Positions 1 to 10,860 are shown, counted from the first letter of the stretch. The stretch: 64,000 nucleotides of DNA from Theropithecus gelada (GCF_003255815.1 NC_037673.1:84421700-84485699), one strand, 5' to 3'. Numbers and translations: made by a program. Notes: a model not told the origin generated them from the letters alone.

Positions 1-212
1 ACAAAAATAAGTGTATGTACAGTTGGTGAAATATCTATGGATTCTATGAAAAGCTCCATGGATTGTACCATTGTCAGTTTCCTGGTTTTGTAGTTTTGCA
101 AGATGTTAACATTGAGAATGGGGACTGGATGAAGGGTGCACAGGACCTTCTTGTACATTTCTTTGCACATTTTTTGTGAATTTTTAATTATTTTAAAATA
201 AAAAATTAAAAA
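1..212 (+). mobile_element. L1M LINE 3' end fragment
   Basis: The text around 110-160 (ggggactggatgaagggtgcacaggacc and onward, ending in an ATAAAA-rich tail at 195-212) follows the 3' UTR end of old mammalian L1 (L1M) elements in sense orientation. Only the terminal part is present and the window edge cuts it. The subfamily is not resolved. No coding potential remains. Confidence 0.7.
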
Positions 213-265
213 ATATCTTGCAATTTTGTGGAGGGTACAAAGAACTAAATAGCCAATTATAATAG

Positions 266-537
266 CCAATTGTATACTACCTTTCACTGAAAATTTTTAT
301 TAATTTTTATTTTCTGAAATAAGAACTGGTTGTTCGCTAAATCCTTTAAAACGTATTCTGAGAAAGCATTCCAGTGTATGTCAGTAGTATAGTTGACAGA
401 GTATTTCTCTGTCATCTTCTGTCATCATCTTGTGGTGACTATGTAGTCCAGATTTTTATTATGGCCATGGTCTTTTTTTGGCTATCTCTGTCTCTATAGC
501 TGAGAAAAACATTAGTTATTTCTTATGCTTATTTCAG
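266..537 (+). repeat. Diverged direct repeat, copy A
   Basis: This segment aligns collinearly with 1793-2032. Shared landmarks are tgtatactac/tgtgtactac, tattaatttt-attttctgaaat, gctaaatc-tttaaaa, gatttttat-atggccatg and attagttatt. By eye the copies are about three-quarters identical with several indels. It may be a local tandem duplication or two copies of an unnamed dispersed repeat. No coding capacity is seen. Confidence 0.65.
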
Positions 538-1250
538 TAAAGGGGAAGTAATACATACATATGGAGGAATACCTTGTTCCCATTCCCAAGTCCTAAGACG
601 TCTCTACTACTCTCATCTCTTAAAGCTTCCCTGTCAGGTCATGCTTCTATTCGCAGGACATGTTTTAGCAGTAATGCACTAGCAAAATAGTTGTGTTGAT
701 TCTCCTCTACCCCCACTAAAGTAATGTGCCCTCCTTTTACAGCCTCAGTAAAATACCTTAACCATACAAGGCAAACATTTTATAAGAATGAGCATGTATT
801 ACTACAAAGCAACAGGAGGCTCATGTTCTCACAACATGTTCAAAATGTAAGCACAAAGACCCACTCCAGATTTAAATATCAATGAGTTTTGGAATACACA
901 CAGCTTTGGCTCATTTCTGGCCCTCTTCTGCCATCAGCATGTATCAGCCAAAGCTTTACTCTGACCCATTTAGAAATAGCCTTTGTATGTGAAGATGAAC
1001 GCATAGTTGTAGTGGGTTTTTTACATAGTCACTTATTACTATAGCTTATTTTAATTTAGTGACAGATTGTCATATATTTTGAGTTTTCTCAAGTTATAAA
1101 AGTTTTTTTTTCTTTCTTGGAACTAAGTAGAATATATATTATTTCTGATATATTGAGGGAAACTTATATTTTGGTTTTGTTCATATTATTAGAAAAGTTA
1201 CTCAATATGAATTTGTGCTCTTGTGACATTGTGACAACTCAGTCGTCCTA

Positions 1251-1337
1251 GAATTATTAGGCTCTTTCTAAATTTCACAAATCCTTGAATAGGTGAATTA
1301 TTAGGCTCTTTCTAAATTTCACAAATCCTTGAATAGG
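1251..1337 (+). repeat. Perfect 43-bp tandem duplication
   Basis: The 43 bases at 1251-1293 (starting gaattattaggctctttc, ending ccttgaatagg) recur without mismatch at 1295-1337, separated by one t. Perfect identity beside strongly diverged old sequence points to a recent slippage or end-joining duplication. Confidence 0.95.
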
Positions 1338-1792
1338 CTGGAAATACTTTATTTTTTTATTTTTTCCCCGCAAACTCACCCCCTCTTCTCAGTGTCAGGA
1401 AAACCTCCTTGGAGTTACTACTGGACTAAGTGTCTGACTCTGTGCCTATGTGGGTTGCTGGAATATTTACCAGGCAGAAAACATTCTTGGAGTTTTTAAT
1501 TTGATCTATCTCCTTGAAATAAAAATCACAAAAGTTGTGTATAGGTACCACTGGTTTGTGTCCTTTACCTTGAGGAGTATAACAGCCAATTTGAAATTAC
1601 CTAGGTCTACTTTGTGAAAGTCATCAATTAGTTCTGTCTTTGGCCTCATGCTTCTTTTAAAAAAATTGATGAATTCATTGGGTCTTGGGCCATTTATTTT
1701 GAATTTTGCTAATATAGTCATAATGTACTTTACATTTAACAGGTCATTTATGGTTGATTCAATCCCAAGACTTCCTCATTTTTTGTTGTAGT

Positions 1793-2032
1793 CAGTTGTG
1801 TACTACTTTTCATTTAAAATGTTTATTAATTTTGATTTTCTGAAATGAAACCCAGTTTTGTGCTAAATCTTTTAAAATCATTCTAAGAAAACAGTCAAGT
1901 TTATGTATACTTGACTTAGAATATTTCTGATAGTTTGTGGTCCTGATTTTTATATGGCCATGATCTTTTCTGTGTCCTAGCCTTCTCATATCTCTCTCTA
2001 TTGCTGAAAAAATTATTAGTTATTCCTTGTTG
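1793..2032 (+). repeat. Diverged direct repeat, copy B
   Basis: This is the partner of 266-537 in the same orientation, about 1.5 kb downstream. The blocks occur in the same order, with a shorter middle section. The pair brackets the 43-bp tandem duplication. It is too diverged to be a recent duplication. Confidence 0.65.
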
Positions 2033-2225
2033 TTAATTATTTCTTTAAAATGCAGTTGTAAGGATTCTCAAAGTTACATAACGTTCCACAAATTCTATAC
2101 TTTTTCTTTGACTTTATGATTGTACCAGTGTTAAAATGGATATACACAACCATCCTATTAAAAATATTACAAGCATTTTTGGAAGCTGTATAGTTTCCAT
2201 AGATTTGGAAAACCACTGAAAAGGA

Positions 2226-2444
2226 TTTTTTTTTTTTTTTTTGGACAGAGTCTCGCACTGTTGCCTGGGCTGGAGTGCAATGGCGTCATCTCATCTCACG
2301 GCAACCTCTGCCCCTCGCAGTTTCAAGCGATTCTCCTTGCCTCAGCCTCCCAAGTAGCTGGGATTACAGGCACCTGCCACCATGCCCGGCTAATTTTTTT
2401 TGTATTTTTAGTGGAGATGGGGTTTCACGATGTTGGCCAGACTG
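2226..2444 (-). mobile_element. Alu (5'-truncated, antisense)
   Basis: A poly-T run starts at about 2226, followed by antisense Alu sequence: ggctggagtgcaatgg, cctcagcctcccaagtagctgggattacagg, and gggtttcacgatgttggccag. It stops at about 2444 inside the left monomer, so the Alu 5' end is missing. Two short open frames crossing it are Alu-derived and not genes. Confidence 0.95.
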
Positions 2445-3704
2445 TGAAGAAGTATTTCTTTTAAAGTTGCCTAAATATTCTTGAATGGTTGATTTTGGAA
2501 CAAGAGTTGCATAGCCACCACTATAATCCCTCCAGTTTATAAAGAGAAGGCATTTGCCGCATCTTCCTTGCCTCCTCTGCTTCTGCCTGAACAAAAGTGT
2601 GCTGAATCTACTTCCACCTGCAGCAAACCTATCAGTCCCTGGACCAAACTCAACAATAGGAAGCATATTTGGAGCCTTTGACTCTCTTTTCTTCATTGGG
2701 TACATATAGTGGCCCTGCTACTACTGCTGGGCTCCCGTGTTACTGCTCATTCTGAGCTGGAATCTGTGCAGTTCACTAGATCTGGGAGGCCATGATTCCG
2801 AATTATATCTCAGGGGCCAGTGTGCTCTATAGACATGGAAATTGTCCCCTTCTGTCTACACGGGACTAAGCCTCTGCTAAGTTTCCTTGGATCTTTGGAT
2901 GCTGTCACTATGCTCTAATTCCACTCTGTGGTGTTTCATGAAATAGGATCAGATCTGATGATGGCCACCATCTGCCTGATATCTAAGTATTCCTGATAGT
3001 TACTGCTACTTCTGCCTGATATGATGCCCTATTACTTACAGCTGCTTGCATGACTTCAGCGCTCTTTCTGCCCTTTGAATATAGTGCCTTTCTGTCTTAT
3101 GGATCTGTGTATGTCCGTTGTGAATAGTTTCTGCTGTATATTTGTGATCCCAAATGTGTGTCCTGGCTAGTATTGCTAAACATCCCTTGTGCTTCACATC
3201 TGTATCAGAGAGAAGGGCCTCAGACATAATGAGTCTTTCCAGACTCTGAAGGGTGGCATCTCACTGATTGCACCATAGTATGAGGCTCATTCACCCTCTT
3301 GTCTCTCAATAGCTCTTCTTGGTTCCAAAAAGCTATCTTGGTAGCTCACGATAATAAAATCATCAAAATAAGGATTAAAACAAAGGGACGTAATAAAAAG
3401 GGGGTAGGATAAAACTAAACCAGAAAACAAGGACCCTCCCTCAAAGATCCTGCAGTTGAATAACTTGAATTTTAGGCTCACCTTTCTGCCAACTGGAGCA
3501 AAAGAGAGGCATAGAAATGATGCCACCTACTATCAGATGAGAGTGAGGCAGGAGATTCCAGTTCATCAGGAGAAATGTTTATGTTTCTCCTAGCTTTGGG
3601 GAAGCATGTGTTGAGTAGTTCATTATTTTTATATCAGATAATTATATTAAAATGCCAGCATGATATACTTCAAAAATTATTATTCTTCACAATGCCTTTA
3701 GACA
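2445..3704. other. Unassigned stretch, less AT-rich
   Basis: No repeat family or gene was recognised. The segment 2500-3250 is noticeably richer in GC than its surroundings. It carries an antisense open frame (2364-2705, 113 codons, partly in the Alu) and another of 63 codons at 3036-3227. Neither shows a domain I recognise, a Kozak or splice context, or a poly-A tail that would mark a processed pseudogene. An old LTR or internal retroelement sequence is the likeliest alternative. Confidence 0.4.
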
Positions 3705-4342
3705 TGCACTAATCCAAGAGAAATATGATATGAGTCACATATATAATTTAAAATTTTCTAGTATCCACAGTAAAAAGTAGAAAGATATATGTGAAAATAA
3801 TTTAATAATATATGCATTCTAGTCAATATACCCCCAAATCTTATTATATAACAGGTGATCAATATAAAACTATTGACATATTTTACATTATTTAAAAAAT
3901 AAGTCTTTGGGCTGGGCATAGTGGCTCATGCCTGTAATCCCAGCACTTCGGGAGGCCAAATTGGGTGGATCACGAGGTCAGGAGATCAAGATCATCCTGG
4001 CTAACACAGTGAAACCCCGTCTCTACTAAAAATACAAAAAAAAGAAAAAAAGAAAAATTAGCTGGGTGTGGTGGCACGTGCCTGTAGTCCCAGTTAGTCG
4101 GGAGAGTGAGGCAGGGGAATCATCTGAACCCGGGAGGCGGAGGTTGCAGTGCGCCGAGTTTGTGCCACTTCACTCCAGCCTGGGCAAGAGAGCGAGACTC
4201 TGTCCCAATAAAAATAATAATAAAAGAAACCTTTGAAGTGCAGTGTGTATTTTACACCAATGGCACAACTCAGTTTGGGAAAGTTACATTTCAAGTACTC
4301 AATAGTCACATATGGTCAGGGGCTACTGTATTGCACAGTATG
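3705..4342 (+). mobile_element. MER33-like hAT-Charlie DNA transposon, split by an Alu
   Basis: Left part 3705-3908 (ccaagagaaatatgatatgagtcacatat..aattttctagta) and right part 4226-4342 (gtgtattttacac, catttcaagtactcaatagtcacatatgg, ggctactgtattgcacag) match the two halves of the recalled MER33 consensus, which ends in the gtggctaccatattggacagc terminal repeat. The middle is interrupted by the Alu at 3909-4225. It is non-autonomous and has no transposase. The family name is from memory; MER3 shares similar ends. Confidence 0.75.
3909..4225 (+). mobile_element. Alu (AluY/Sc-like), full length
   Basis: It begins ggctgggcatagtggctcatgcc and contains cacgaggtcaggagatcaaga and cctggctaacacagtgaaacc, a Y/Sc-type left arm. 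The mid A-rich linker is expanded with g interruptions. The tail is AATAAAAATAATAATAAAAG. It inserted into the MER33-like element; the flanks aagtctttg and aaacctttg look like a decayed target duplication. Confidence 0.93.
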
Positions 4343-4840
4343 GCCTTAGACAATGGGGTAAGTGGTGCAACAGTAGGAGGGCAACTCCTGATTGTTAAAA
4401 TATTCTTGTGATACTTTCAGTCTTGAGATTCCTCAGCTACAATTACCATCAGGAACCTTGAAAGGAAATTTCTTCAGTGTTCTTCATACTGAATGGCCAT
4501 TAATTCAGAAGGTATAATTATTTTATGTCACCAAACTAACTTGATGAGATGAACAAACAGATTGCTGTTTTTAAGAAAGTGACTTACTCTGGAAACCTCT
4601 GGACCTTTACTTTCAATGCCCTCATCACTAGTGAATTCACTAATTTGTGTAATCTGGGAAATTATCTTGAACTATTTTTAATGGCACCTACTTCCTTAAG
4701 ACTTCCATGATTTCACCTGCTTTCTTTCCTGAGGCTTCTAAGGGAGTCAGTTTGTAATTTTTTAGTGATATTCATGACTTTGTGCTTGGCGTGCAGTTAC
4801 TTGTTAATTTCTTTTTTAGCTTCTTGTTGAGAACTGAGAC
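4343..4840. other. Unassigned non-coding stretch
   Basis: No recognisable repeat or coding signal from the end of the MER33-like element to the L2 tails. Confidence 0.5.
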
Positions 4841-4844
4841 TTGT

Positions 4845-5046
4845 TGGCTGTCCTCCTCCCTTTTAGTGCCTTGCATGGTGTAAAGTGTAGTCGGTAACGT
4901 TTGCTGAATGCACATGTATGTACCTTCTCTGATTTAAGGTCTGGAAGGCAGGACGTGGTTTTCTTTTTTAATATATCCTTTCATATATTTTTAGCTGCTA
5001 GCATGGTTTGGTTTATTCAGTTGGTGCTTAATAAATTCTTGCCAGC
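4845..5046 (+). mobile_element. L2 LINE 3'-end fragments (two tails in a row)
   Basis: The segment 4860-4912 (ccttgcatggtgtaaagtgtagtcggtaacgtttgctgaatg) resembles the L2 terminus gcacatagtaggtgctcaataaatgtttgttgaatg. A second such tail follows at 4922-5046 (ggtctggaaggcaggacgtgg … ggtgcttaataaattcttg). Both are strongly diverged. The doubling may be two insertions or a tandem duplication. Confidence 0.6.
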
Positions 5047-5364
5047 TGGACTCACAACTTATAATTATCCTCCCAAGTCTTAGTCCCCAACTATATTCAT
5101 CAAGTTGTTAAATTACATATTTGAAAAAAAATCACCATTTTCATTTAGAGGAACAAATACAAACAAATATATCTACCAACCCACCTTGCTGGTTCTATGA
5201 AACCTAACTGACTCTATGAAAAAAAATGAAAAAATTAACTAAGAGAGTACTACTACTTTTAGTTAAATGCCAATGAAATATAATATATAGTTGTCAGAAA
5301 AAAATAAATATTGCTGTAATTCATAAAAATTATGATAAAATAATCTAGTTCATGGATATTTGAA

Positions 5365-5500
5365 TCATTCAATTATTTCATTCAACAAACTGAACACCTA
5401 TTATGATTAAGACATTGTATTGGGCACAGGGGATTAAAAAAAGATAAGTTTGACCCTCAGGTTGCTCACATTTTAGTTGGAAAGTCAGATCATGCCAAAG
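5365..5500 (-). mobile_element. L2 LINE 3' end, antisense
   Basis: The blocks cattcaacaaactgaacacct, gacattgtattgggcacaggggat and gaccctcaggttgctcacattttag are the reverse complement of the L2 3' terminal region (gagctcacattctag … cattcaacaaatattt in antisense). It is old and truncated. Confidence 0.7.
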
Positions 5501-7930
5501 AATTCTCTAAAACATTTTAAGTTTAGAGCAAGCTACTAATGGGAGAAAGGCTCAGCGAAGTCTATCTTTTTTATTATGTTTTCCTTATATGATGATGGCT
5601 AATAAGTATTTGGGGAATAAATGTGTAGATAGTGATCTGTTTAAAAGAAGTTATATTATTTGGCATTTGTTACATTTTATTTATTTTCTTGATTGATTAA
5701 TTGTAGTTAAATTACCTTAGCATGCAAGAACAGATTTTACAGATTTTGACATATGATTAAGCAGCTTAAAGCATAACTAATGTGGTTTTAGTGGCATGCT
5801 ATGTATTAAGGCATAAAATTTAAACACACACTTCATCAGGATTTTTTGCAGTTTCAGTGAATCAGACAGATTCAGATATTGGAACTCCCCCCAACTCCTG
5901 TGTTAGGGAGGGGCAGGAATTTTATAATTGAGATTATTTTACAAGAGTGTCCTGATATAACTGATTGCTTTAGTGATGTGCCTTGAAAGTTCAAATTCAA
6001 GGTGTGCACTTAGTTCAGTCAGCTTATCCTGAATGTTTAAATAAGAAATACTATTTCTGGGTATTCTGAATAACTCGTGGTACATTTATTCCTAATAGTG
6101 AGCATTTGGACTAATGATGGATTACTAATGAGCATGTAAATGTACCACCTGATTACATTAATATATGATCTTCCATGACGAGGTCTGAAATGAACATTTC
6201 TAATATGTATTTCTTTTCCCCAAATGGCACTGTGGTGTATACTGAGGAGGACTGAGACAAGGGTGTTTTTCTTAAGAGCCACTGATTTAGTCAATTATCA
6301 AAAATCACATTATAATAAATGCTGTTCTAAGAATTTTGATTAACCTTTAAATAAATGTTACTTTGGAAAAAGACCTGCCAAACGCGTTAATGATAAATTG
6401 TGAAGTGGTAGTAATTGCAAGTATGGCTTTATAGATAATATAGTTAATTGATACCACCCTCTCAAGCATATACAGCACATCAGCTGCTACGAGCCTGGGT
6501 GATAGTAATGGTGTCTATGGCATTTATGATGCATTGAGGATGACATGAGTAAAATGAAAACTTAAAGTGCTTACCAGGGTCATTGTTTCATGGACATCTG
6601 ATGCCCATGGTCAAGTAAATTTTTAATGACACATAGTCACTACACACCTTTCAGCCTTCTGGAGAGGTAAGTGTACATTGATCTGCCCTAATTAGCCTTG
6701 CAGAGTACTTCAGACATCCCGGCAGGAACACTATTATTTAATAAAATAGGAGCTGTTTTTTTCACAAGCTCAGCACTTGCTCCTTGGATAGCTATATTGT
6801 TTTTTTGCTCTTCTCTCTTTTTTTAAAAACTCATATCTCATGTCTCATGTTCATCTTTGTCTTTGACAATGTAGTATTAATGCAGCTGCAAAAAGTAAGC
6901 AAAAGTAAGCAAAATTAAGGAATTAATCTGATTATGAAGGTTCATTACTATTATAAGAACCCATAGAGCACACATCCATTCCTTCTCTAATGTATAGGGT
7001 GCTGACTGCATAAAATTGCATGGAAAGACATTAAGGATATGCAGACAATTCTGTTGAGGTATGCAGTGGGATGCTTTTATGTTTGGTGATAAAGGTGGCT
7101 CTGGAATATCTGATTTCATAAAAAAAAATGTTAGCCAGACAGTTTGTACTGGTTGTAGACTGGAACATTTATCTAAGGACATCTGCTTTTATTTTATTTT
7201 TATTTTTTAGATTCTAATTTTTATCTGGGTTTAGGGTCTATAACAAAGAATACTGAGTTTGCTCATCTTTGGAGCAAATCAAGTCTTATTTATAATTCGC
7301 TCATAGTATTTGGTGATAGAGGAATTTCTAATGTAGATGTTTATTATAATTATGAAGTTAGTTCCAAATGTAATACAGAACAGATGGTGTTAAATCCCAT
7401 CCCAGGGTTAAAGTCTACAGCCAGAACTTCTTATCACTTGGTTGACATGATTCACTGATTACTGGATGTATAATATTTGCTCTTAAGAGAATGCAACAAG
7501 AATGAGTCTTTGTCAAATTCTTGGTTTGACCATTAATGAGACTATCTGGAGTTGCCCTTGTCTACAGGGAAACCAGCCACCTCTTTCTGCTGTTTCATGG
7601 CCACAGTTGGCTATTGGCTCCGCAAATGTCCTTGTTACCTGCTTACTGATACCTGTAGTTGCATGATTAGAGATTACAACGCTTGGATTTTTCAAACATC
7701 CCTAGAATTGATAATACTTTGATTAAGTCAGGTTATTAGAACTTGGTGTGAATAGGTGGATTAGCTCTTTCTGGAGAACAGATTTTGAGAGTGAAGGGGC
7801 AGAGAAATGTGAAGACACTGAGTCACTAGAGAGTGAGAGGGACTTCCTTGTTGGAATGAGGGAGATAGGGGGGACATGATGAAAGACACTGAATGAGGAA
7901 GTTTAGAACAGCATAGGACAAGCTTTACTT
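5500..7930. other. Unassigned AT-rich stretch
   Basis: About 2.4 kb without recognisable genes or repeats. The longest antisense open frame is 101 codons (6877-7182) and shows no domain. The purine-rich part at 7780-7900 may be a decayed antisense L2, but I cannot support it. Confidence 0.45.
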
Positions 7931-7933
7931 TAT

Positions 7934-7946
7934 TTTTAAAAAATTT

Positions 7947-7997
<51 letters not shown>

Positions 7998-8443
7998 TTT
8001 AAGTTCTGGGATACATGTGCAGAGCGTGCAGACTTGTTACAGAGGTATTAATGTGCCATGGTGGTTTGCTGCACCTATCAACCCATCATCTAGGTTTTAA
8101 GCCCCACATGCATTAGATATTTGTCTTAATGCTCTCCCCCTGCTTGCTCCCCACCCCTTGACAAGCCTTGGTGTGTGATGTTTCCCTCCTTGTATCCATG
8201 TGGTCTTATTGTTCAACTCCTACTTATGAGTGAGAACATGCAGTGTTTGGTTTTCTGTTCCTATGTTAGTTTGCTGAGATTGATGGCTTCCAGGTTCATC
8301 CATGTCCCTGCAAAGGACGTGAACTCATTTTCTTTTTTTATGACTGCATCGTATTCCATGGTGTATATGTGCCACATTTTCTTTATCCAGTCTATCATTG
8401 ATGGGCATTTGGGTTAGTTTCAAGTCTTTGCTATTGTAAATAG
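7934..8443 (-). mobile_element. L1PA LINE, 5'-truncated, antisense
   Basis: The tail appears as a TTTA-repeat (about 7946-7993). It is followed by antisense L1PA 3' UTR (ctttaagttctgggatacatgtgcag, cacctatcaacccatcatcta, atgagtgagaacatgcagtg) and the end of the ORF2 region (tatcattgatgggcatttggg). The flanks aagctttactttatttt and aagctttattttcttt form an imperfect target duplication. Only about 0.5 kb remains, so it is inactive. Confidence 0.93.
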
Positions 8444-8614
8444 TAAAGCTTTATTTTCTTTACAACATGCAAAATCCTCTAAAAATGTCAGGCTTTCTGA
8501 ATAGAGTTTTAATCCACCTTTAAAACATTGTGGTTGAAAACAATTCGGTTTCAATTATATTTAGAAATAAAATTTATAGTTTAATTGTTATCTGATATTT
8601 TAATTAAATTCCCT

Positions 8615-8690
8615 AGTTCATTTATTCATGAAACATTTATCGAGTCATTGTATGTGGTAAATAGTGTGTTGGATGCTGAGGAAAAAGGCA
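8615..8690 (-). mobile_element. L2 LINE 3' end, antisense (short)
   Basis: The sequence tttattcatgaaacatttatcgagtc … ggtaaatagtgtgttggatgctgagg follows the antisense L2 terminus (attcaacaaatatttattgagcacc … gtgccaggcactg). Confidence 0.6.
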
Positions 8691-9095
8691 TGCTTCCATC
8701 TATACTGTTTCATCAGTCACTATGCCATTGCCTGCAGGTAACAGAAAACACAAATCCAAATGGCCTCAATAATAAAAATATATGTTAGCTCACTTCACTG
8801 AAAGTTCAGAGATGTGGTGGAATCCAGGGTCATTTGAATCCAGTAGTTTGGGCTTCATTTTCCTTCCATTGTTTGCCCTCTCTGTGGACCAGCTTCATCC
8901 GTGGCTATCAGCCAGATAGTTACCAAATGAAAGGGACTTTTTAGAAGAGCTACAAAAGCTTCCCCAGAAGCTTCAAAGAAGCAAGCCTCTTCTTGGAATT
9001 TATTAGCCCAAGAGATCAGGATTAAACAGGCACTACAGAAATGGTGGATGAAGCTATGTATTGGTTCAGTGAGCACTGATGAGGGAAGGACATTC
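8691..9095. other. Probable old mammalian repeat, family not named
   Basis: The line from ggtaacagaaaacacaaatcc through ttagctcacttcactgaaagttcagagatg, then a cttccccagaagcttc … tcttcttggaatttattagccc part, resembles a widespread mammalian repeat (tttattggctcacataactg …). I cannot recall its family with certainty. No coding signal. Confidence 0.4.
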
Positions 9096-9109
9096 ATTCC
9101 AGACTAGTT

Positions 9110-9255
9110 AGTGCATGTGGGAGATTAAGGGAAGGATTCCTTGAAGAGGTTCTGTCCACACTGAATCCAAGAGGATGATCAAGAAAGAGGTTGGAAGGGC
9201 ATTGTAGGGATAGAGGGCATTATATGCAAAGATGAAGAAGTGAGAGGGCACAGTG
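9110..9255 (-). mobile_element. L2 LINE internal 3' UTR, antisense
   Basis: The blocks aaggattccttgaagagg, agaggttggaagggcattgtagg and tatgcaaagatgaag correspond to antisense L2 text (aggcttcctggaggagg … gggcattccaggcagagg … atgtgcaaagg). Confidence 0.6.
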
Positions 9256-9264
9256 CATAAAAGC

Positions 9265-9640
9265 AGCTACCCTTGCTCACATTCTTTAGGTCTCAGCTAC
9301 ACCTTATCTGCCTTAGGTTTAACAGAGCCTTTATATGGTCTCACAACTTCCTGTACTTACCCCATTTTTTTTTTTTTAAGAGATGAGATATTATTCTGCC
9401 ACCCAGGCTGGAGTGCAGTGATGTGATTATAGCACACTGCAGACTCGAACTCCTGGGCTCGTGTGACTTATCCCATCTCACCACACTCCATTGTTATTCA
9501 TTCAACTTTCTGTTCTCTACTAGACCCTGAAAGGGGTCATGTCTGTGTAATTGTCCTCTATACCTGGTGCCTGGTCCAGTGCCTGGAACATAGTAGATGG
9601 TAGTAAGTGTTCATGAAATGTGTAAGTGAGTGAGTGGTTT
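9265..9640 (+). mobile_element. L2 LINE 3' end, interrupted by an Alu monomer
   Basis: Left part: ggtctcagctacaccttatc … cttcctgtacttacccc (L2 text ctcagctcagacgtcacctcc … ccctgtacttacc). Right part: cattcaactttctgttctctactagaccctgaaaggggtcatgtctg … ggtgcctggtccagtgcctggaacatagtag … gtgagtgagtgg, the L2 terminus. The 9366-9480 Alu-like monomer splits it. Confidence 0.75.
9366..9480 (-). mobile_element. Monomeric Alu (FLAM/AluJ left arm), antisense
   Basis: A poly-T at 9366-9379 is followed by the antisense Alu left monomer: ccacccaggctggagtgcag, atagcacactgcagactcgaactcctgggctc. There is no second monomer. The J-type text (actcgaactcctgggctc) fits an old free left monomer inserted into an L2. 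Confidence 0.8.
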
Positions 9641-9692
9641 ATTATTATTTTAATAATTGATGGCATTTGGATCTGCTTGTTCCTACACTGGT

Positions 9693-9708
9693 AAGAATAA
9701 TAGCTTCC
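9693..9708 (+). repeat. Target-site duplication, left copy (AluY at 9709)
   Basis: The sequence aagaataatagcttcc lies directly before the Alu and recurs as agaataatagcttcc at 10021-10035 after the poly-A tail. The copies are perfect over 15 bp, as expected for a young retrotransposition. Confidence 0.97.
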
Positions 9709-10020
9709 GGCCGGGCGCGGTGGCTCAAGCCTGTAATCCCAGCACTTTGGGAGGCCGAGACGGGCGGATCACGAGGTCGGGAGATCGAGACCATCCTGGT
9801 TAACACGGTGAAAGCCCGTCTCTACTAAAAAATACAAAAAAAAAAAACTAGCCGGGCGAAGTGGCGGGTGCCTGTAGTCCCAGCTACTCGGGAGGCTGAG
9901 GCCGGAGAATGGCGTGAACCCGGGAGGCGGAGCTTGCAGTGAGCTGAGATCCGGCCACTGCACTCCAGCCTGGGCGACAGAGCGAGACTCCGTCTCAAAA
10001 AAAAAAAAAAAAAAAAAAAA
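9709..10020 (+). mobile_element. AluY of Old World monkey type (AluYRa-like), full length
   Basis: A complete dimer starting ggccgggcgcggtggctcaagcc and ending gcgagactccgtctc plus a 24-nt A tail. It differs from human AluY at positions I associate with cercopithecid AluY: ctcaagcctg for ctcacgcctg, gggcgaagtggcgggtg for gggcgtggtggcgggcg, and gagatccggccactg for gagatcgcgccactg. It has intact A/B-box regions, a long tail and perfect 15-bp target duplications. It is the youngest element in the window and the main evidence for the host lineage. Two antisense open frames through it are not genes. Confidence 0.96.
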
Positions 10021-10035
10021 AGAATAATAGCTTCC

Positions 10036-10724
10036 ATGGCCCTGATAAGAGTTCTCATAAAATAGTCTTAAAATGTGAGCATTAAAACTGAGACTTGTGG
10101 ATTCTGAGTTCTGAGAAGTTTTTGACTCTGATACGACCAAATGTTTTGAATAGAATTTTCTTGAACATAATTATATGTTTTCATATAATGTGCAATTCCA
10201 GAGCTGGAAGAGACCTTAACAGTCATCAAAAGTCTTATTTGTTGGATGAATCTTTGTGTCTTAGAGGACTGTGTTTGCTCACTACATTCTTTGAAAGATT
10301 AATCTCATACGCATAAAGCCCCAGGTTAGGTGACTTTGATATTTCTTCTAGTTTTATGATTTTTGAAAATTTAAATTAAATGATTAATAGATTATTTTAT
10401 TGATATTAGTCAGAAATTAATTTTATGTCTGTCCTGTTATATGTGATGTGCCAATCACAGTCCATGGGAGTTGGGACAAGATTTTGCTAGATACCACTAC
10501 CATGCATTTTTCACTTGAAGTTTTAAATAAGCATCCTATATTGAAATGAATTAATGAAAAGATATTTTTGGATAGAGTCGTATAATAGTACCCGCTGCTC
10601 ATTATCATCAGTATTGTAATTTGCAAATATAAAACATAACAAATATTGAAAGTCTAAAATGTTTAACTTGAAGAAAAAGAATATAATAGTGAAAGTATAA
10701 TGATGCCTCCTGATGAAATTCAGT
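10036..10724. other. Unassigned stretch
   Basis: Around 10195-10265 the text ccagagctggaagagacctta resembles an old SINE/MIR-associated motif, but too little remains to call. Nothing else was recognised. Confidence 0.4.
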
Positions 10725-10860
10725 CAGAATTCTATTTGTGATTTTAAGTACAGAATTCTATTTGTGATTTTAAGTACGTTTTGTACCTTTTGTGATTTTA
10801 AGTACCTTTTGTGATTTTAAGTACCGTTTTTTATTTTAAGTACCGATTTTTGTTTAAATA
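10725..10860 (+). repeat. Degenerate minisatellite, core TTTGTGATTTTAAGTAC
   Basis: Two perfect 26-bp units (10725-10750 and 10751-10776) are followed by units of about 28, 19, 19 and 18 bp that keep the gattttaagta core while losing the agaattctat part. The graded shortening suggests successive unequal duplications. Confidence 0.9.

Larger units (their letters stand above)
213..2225. other. Non-coding stretch containing local duplications
   Basis: No recognised gene. Open frames are short and lack splice or promoter context. The stretch holds two related copies of an about 250-bp segment (266-537 and 1793-2032) and a perfect 43-bp tandem duplication (1251-1337), described separately. The rest looks like unique or very old AT-rich DNA. 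Confidence 0.6.

Noticed and set aside
7946..7993. Regular TTTA array, considered as a CRISPR-like or functional satellite
   Set aside because: It is the tail of an antisense L1PA. Mammalian DNA, no spacers.
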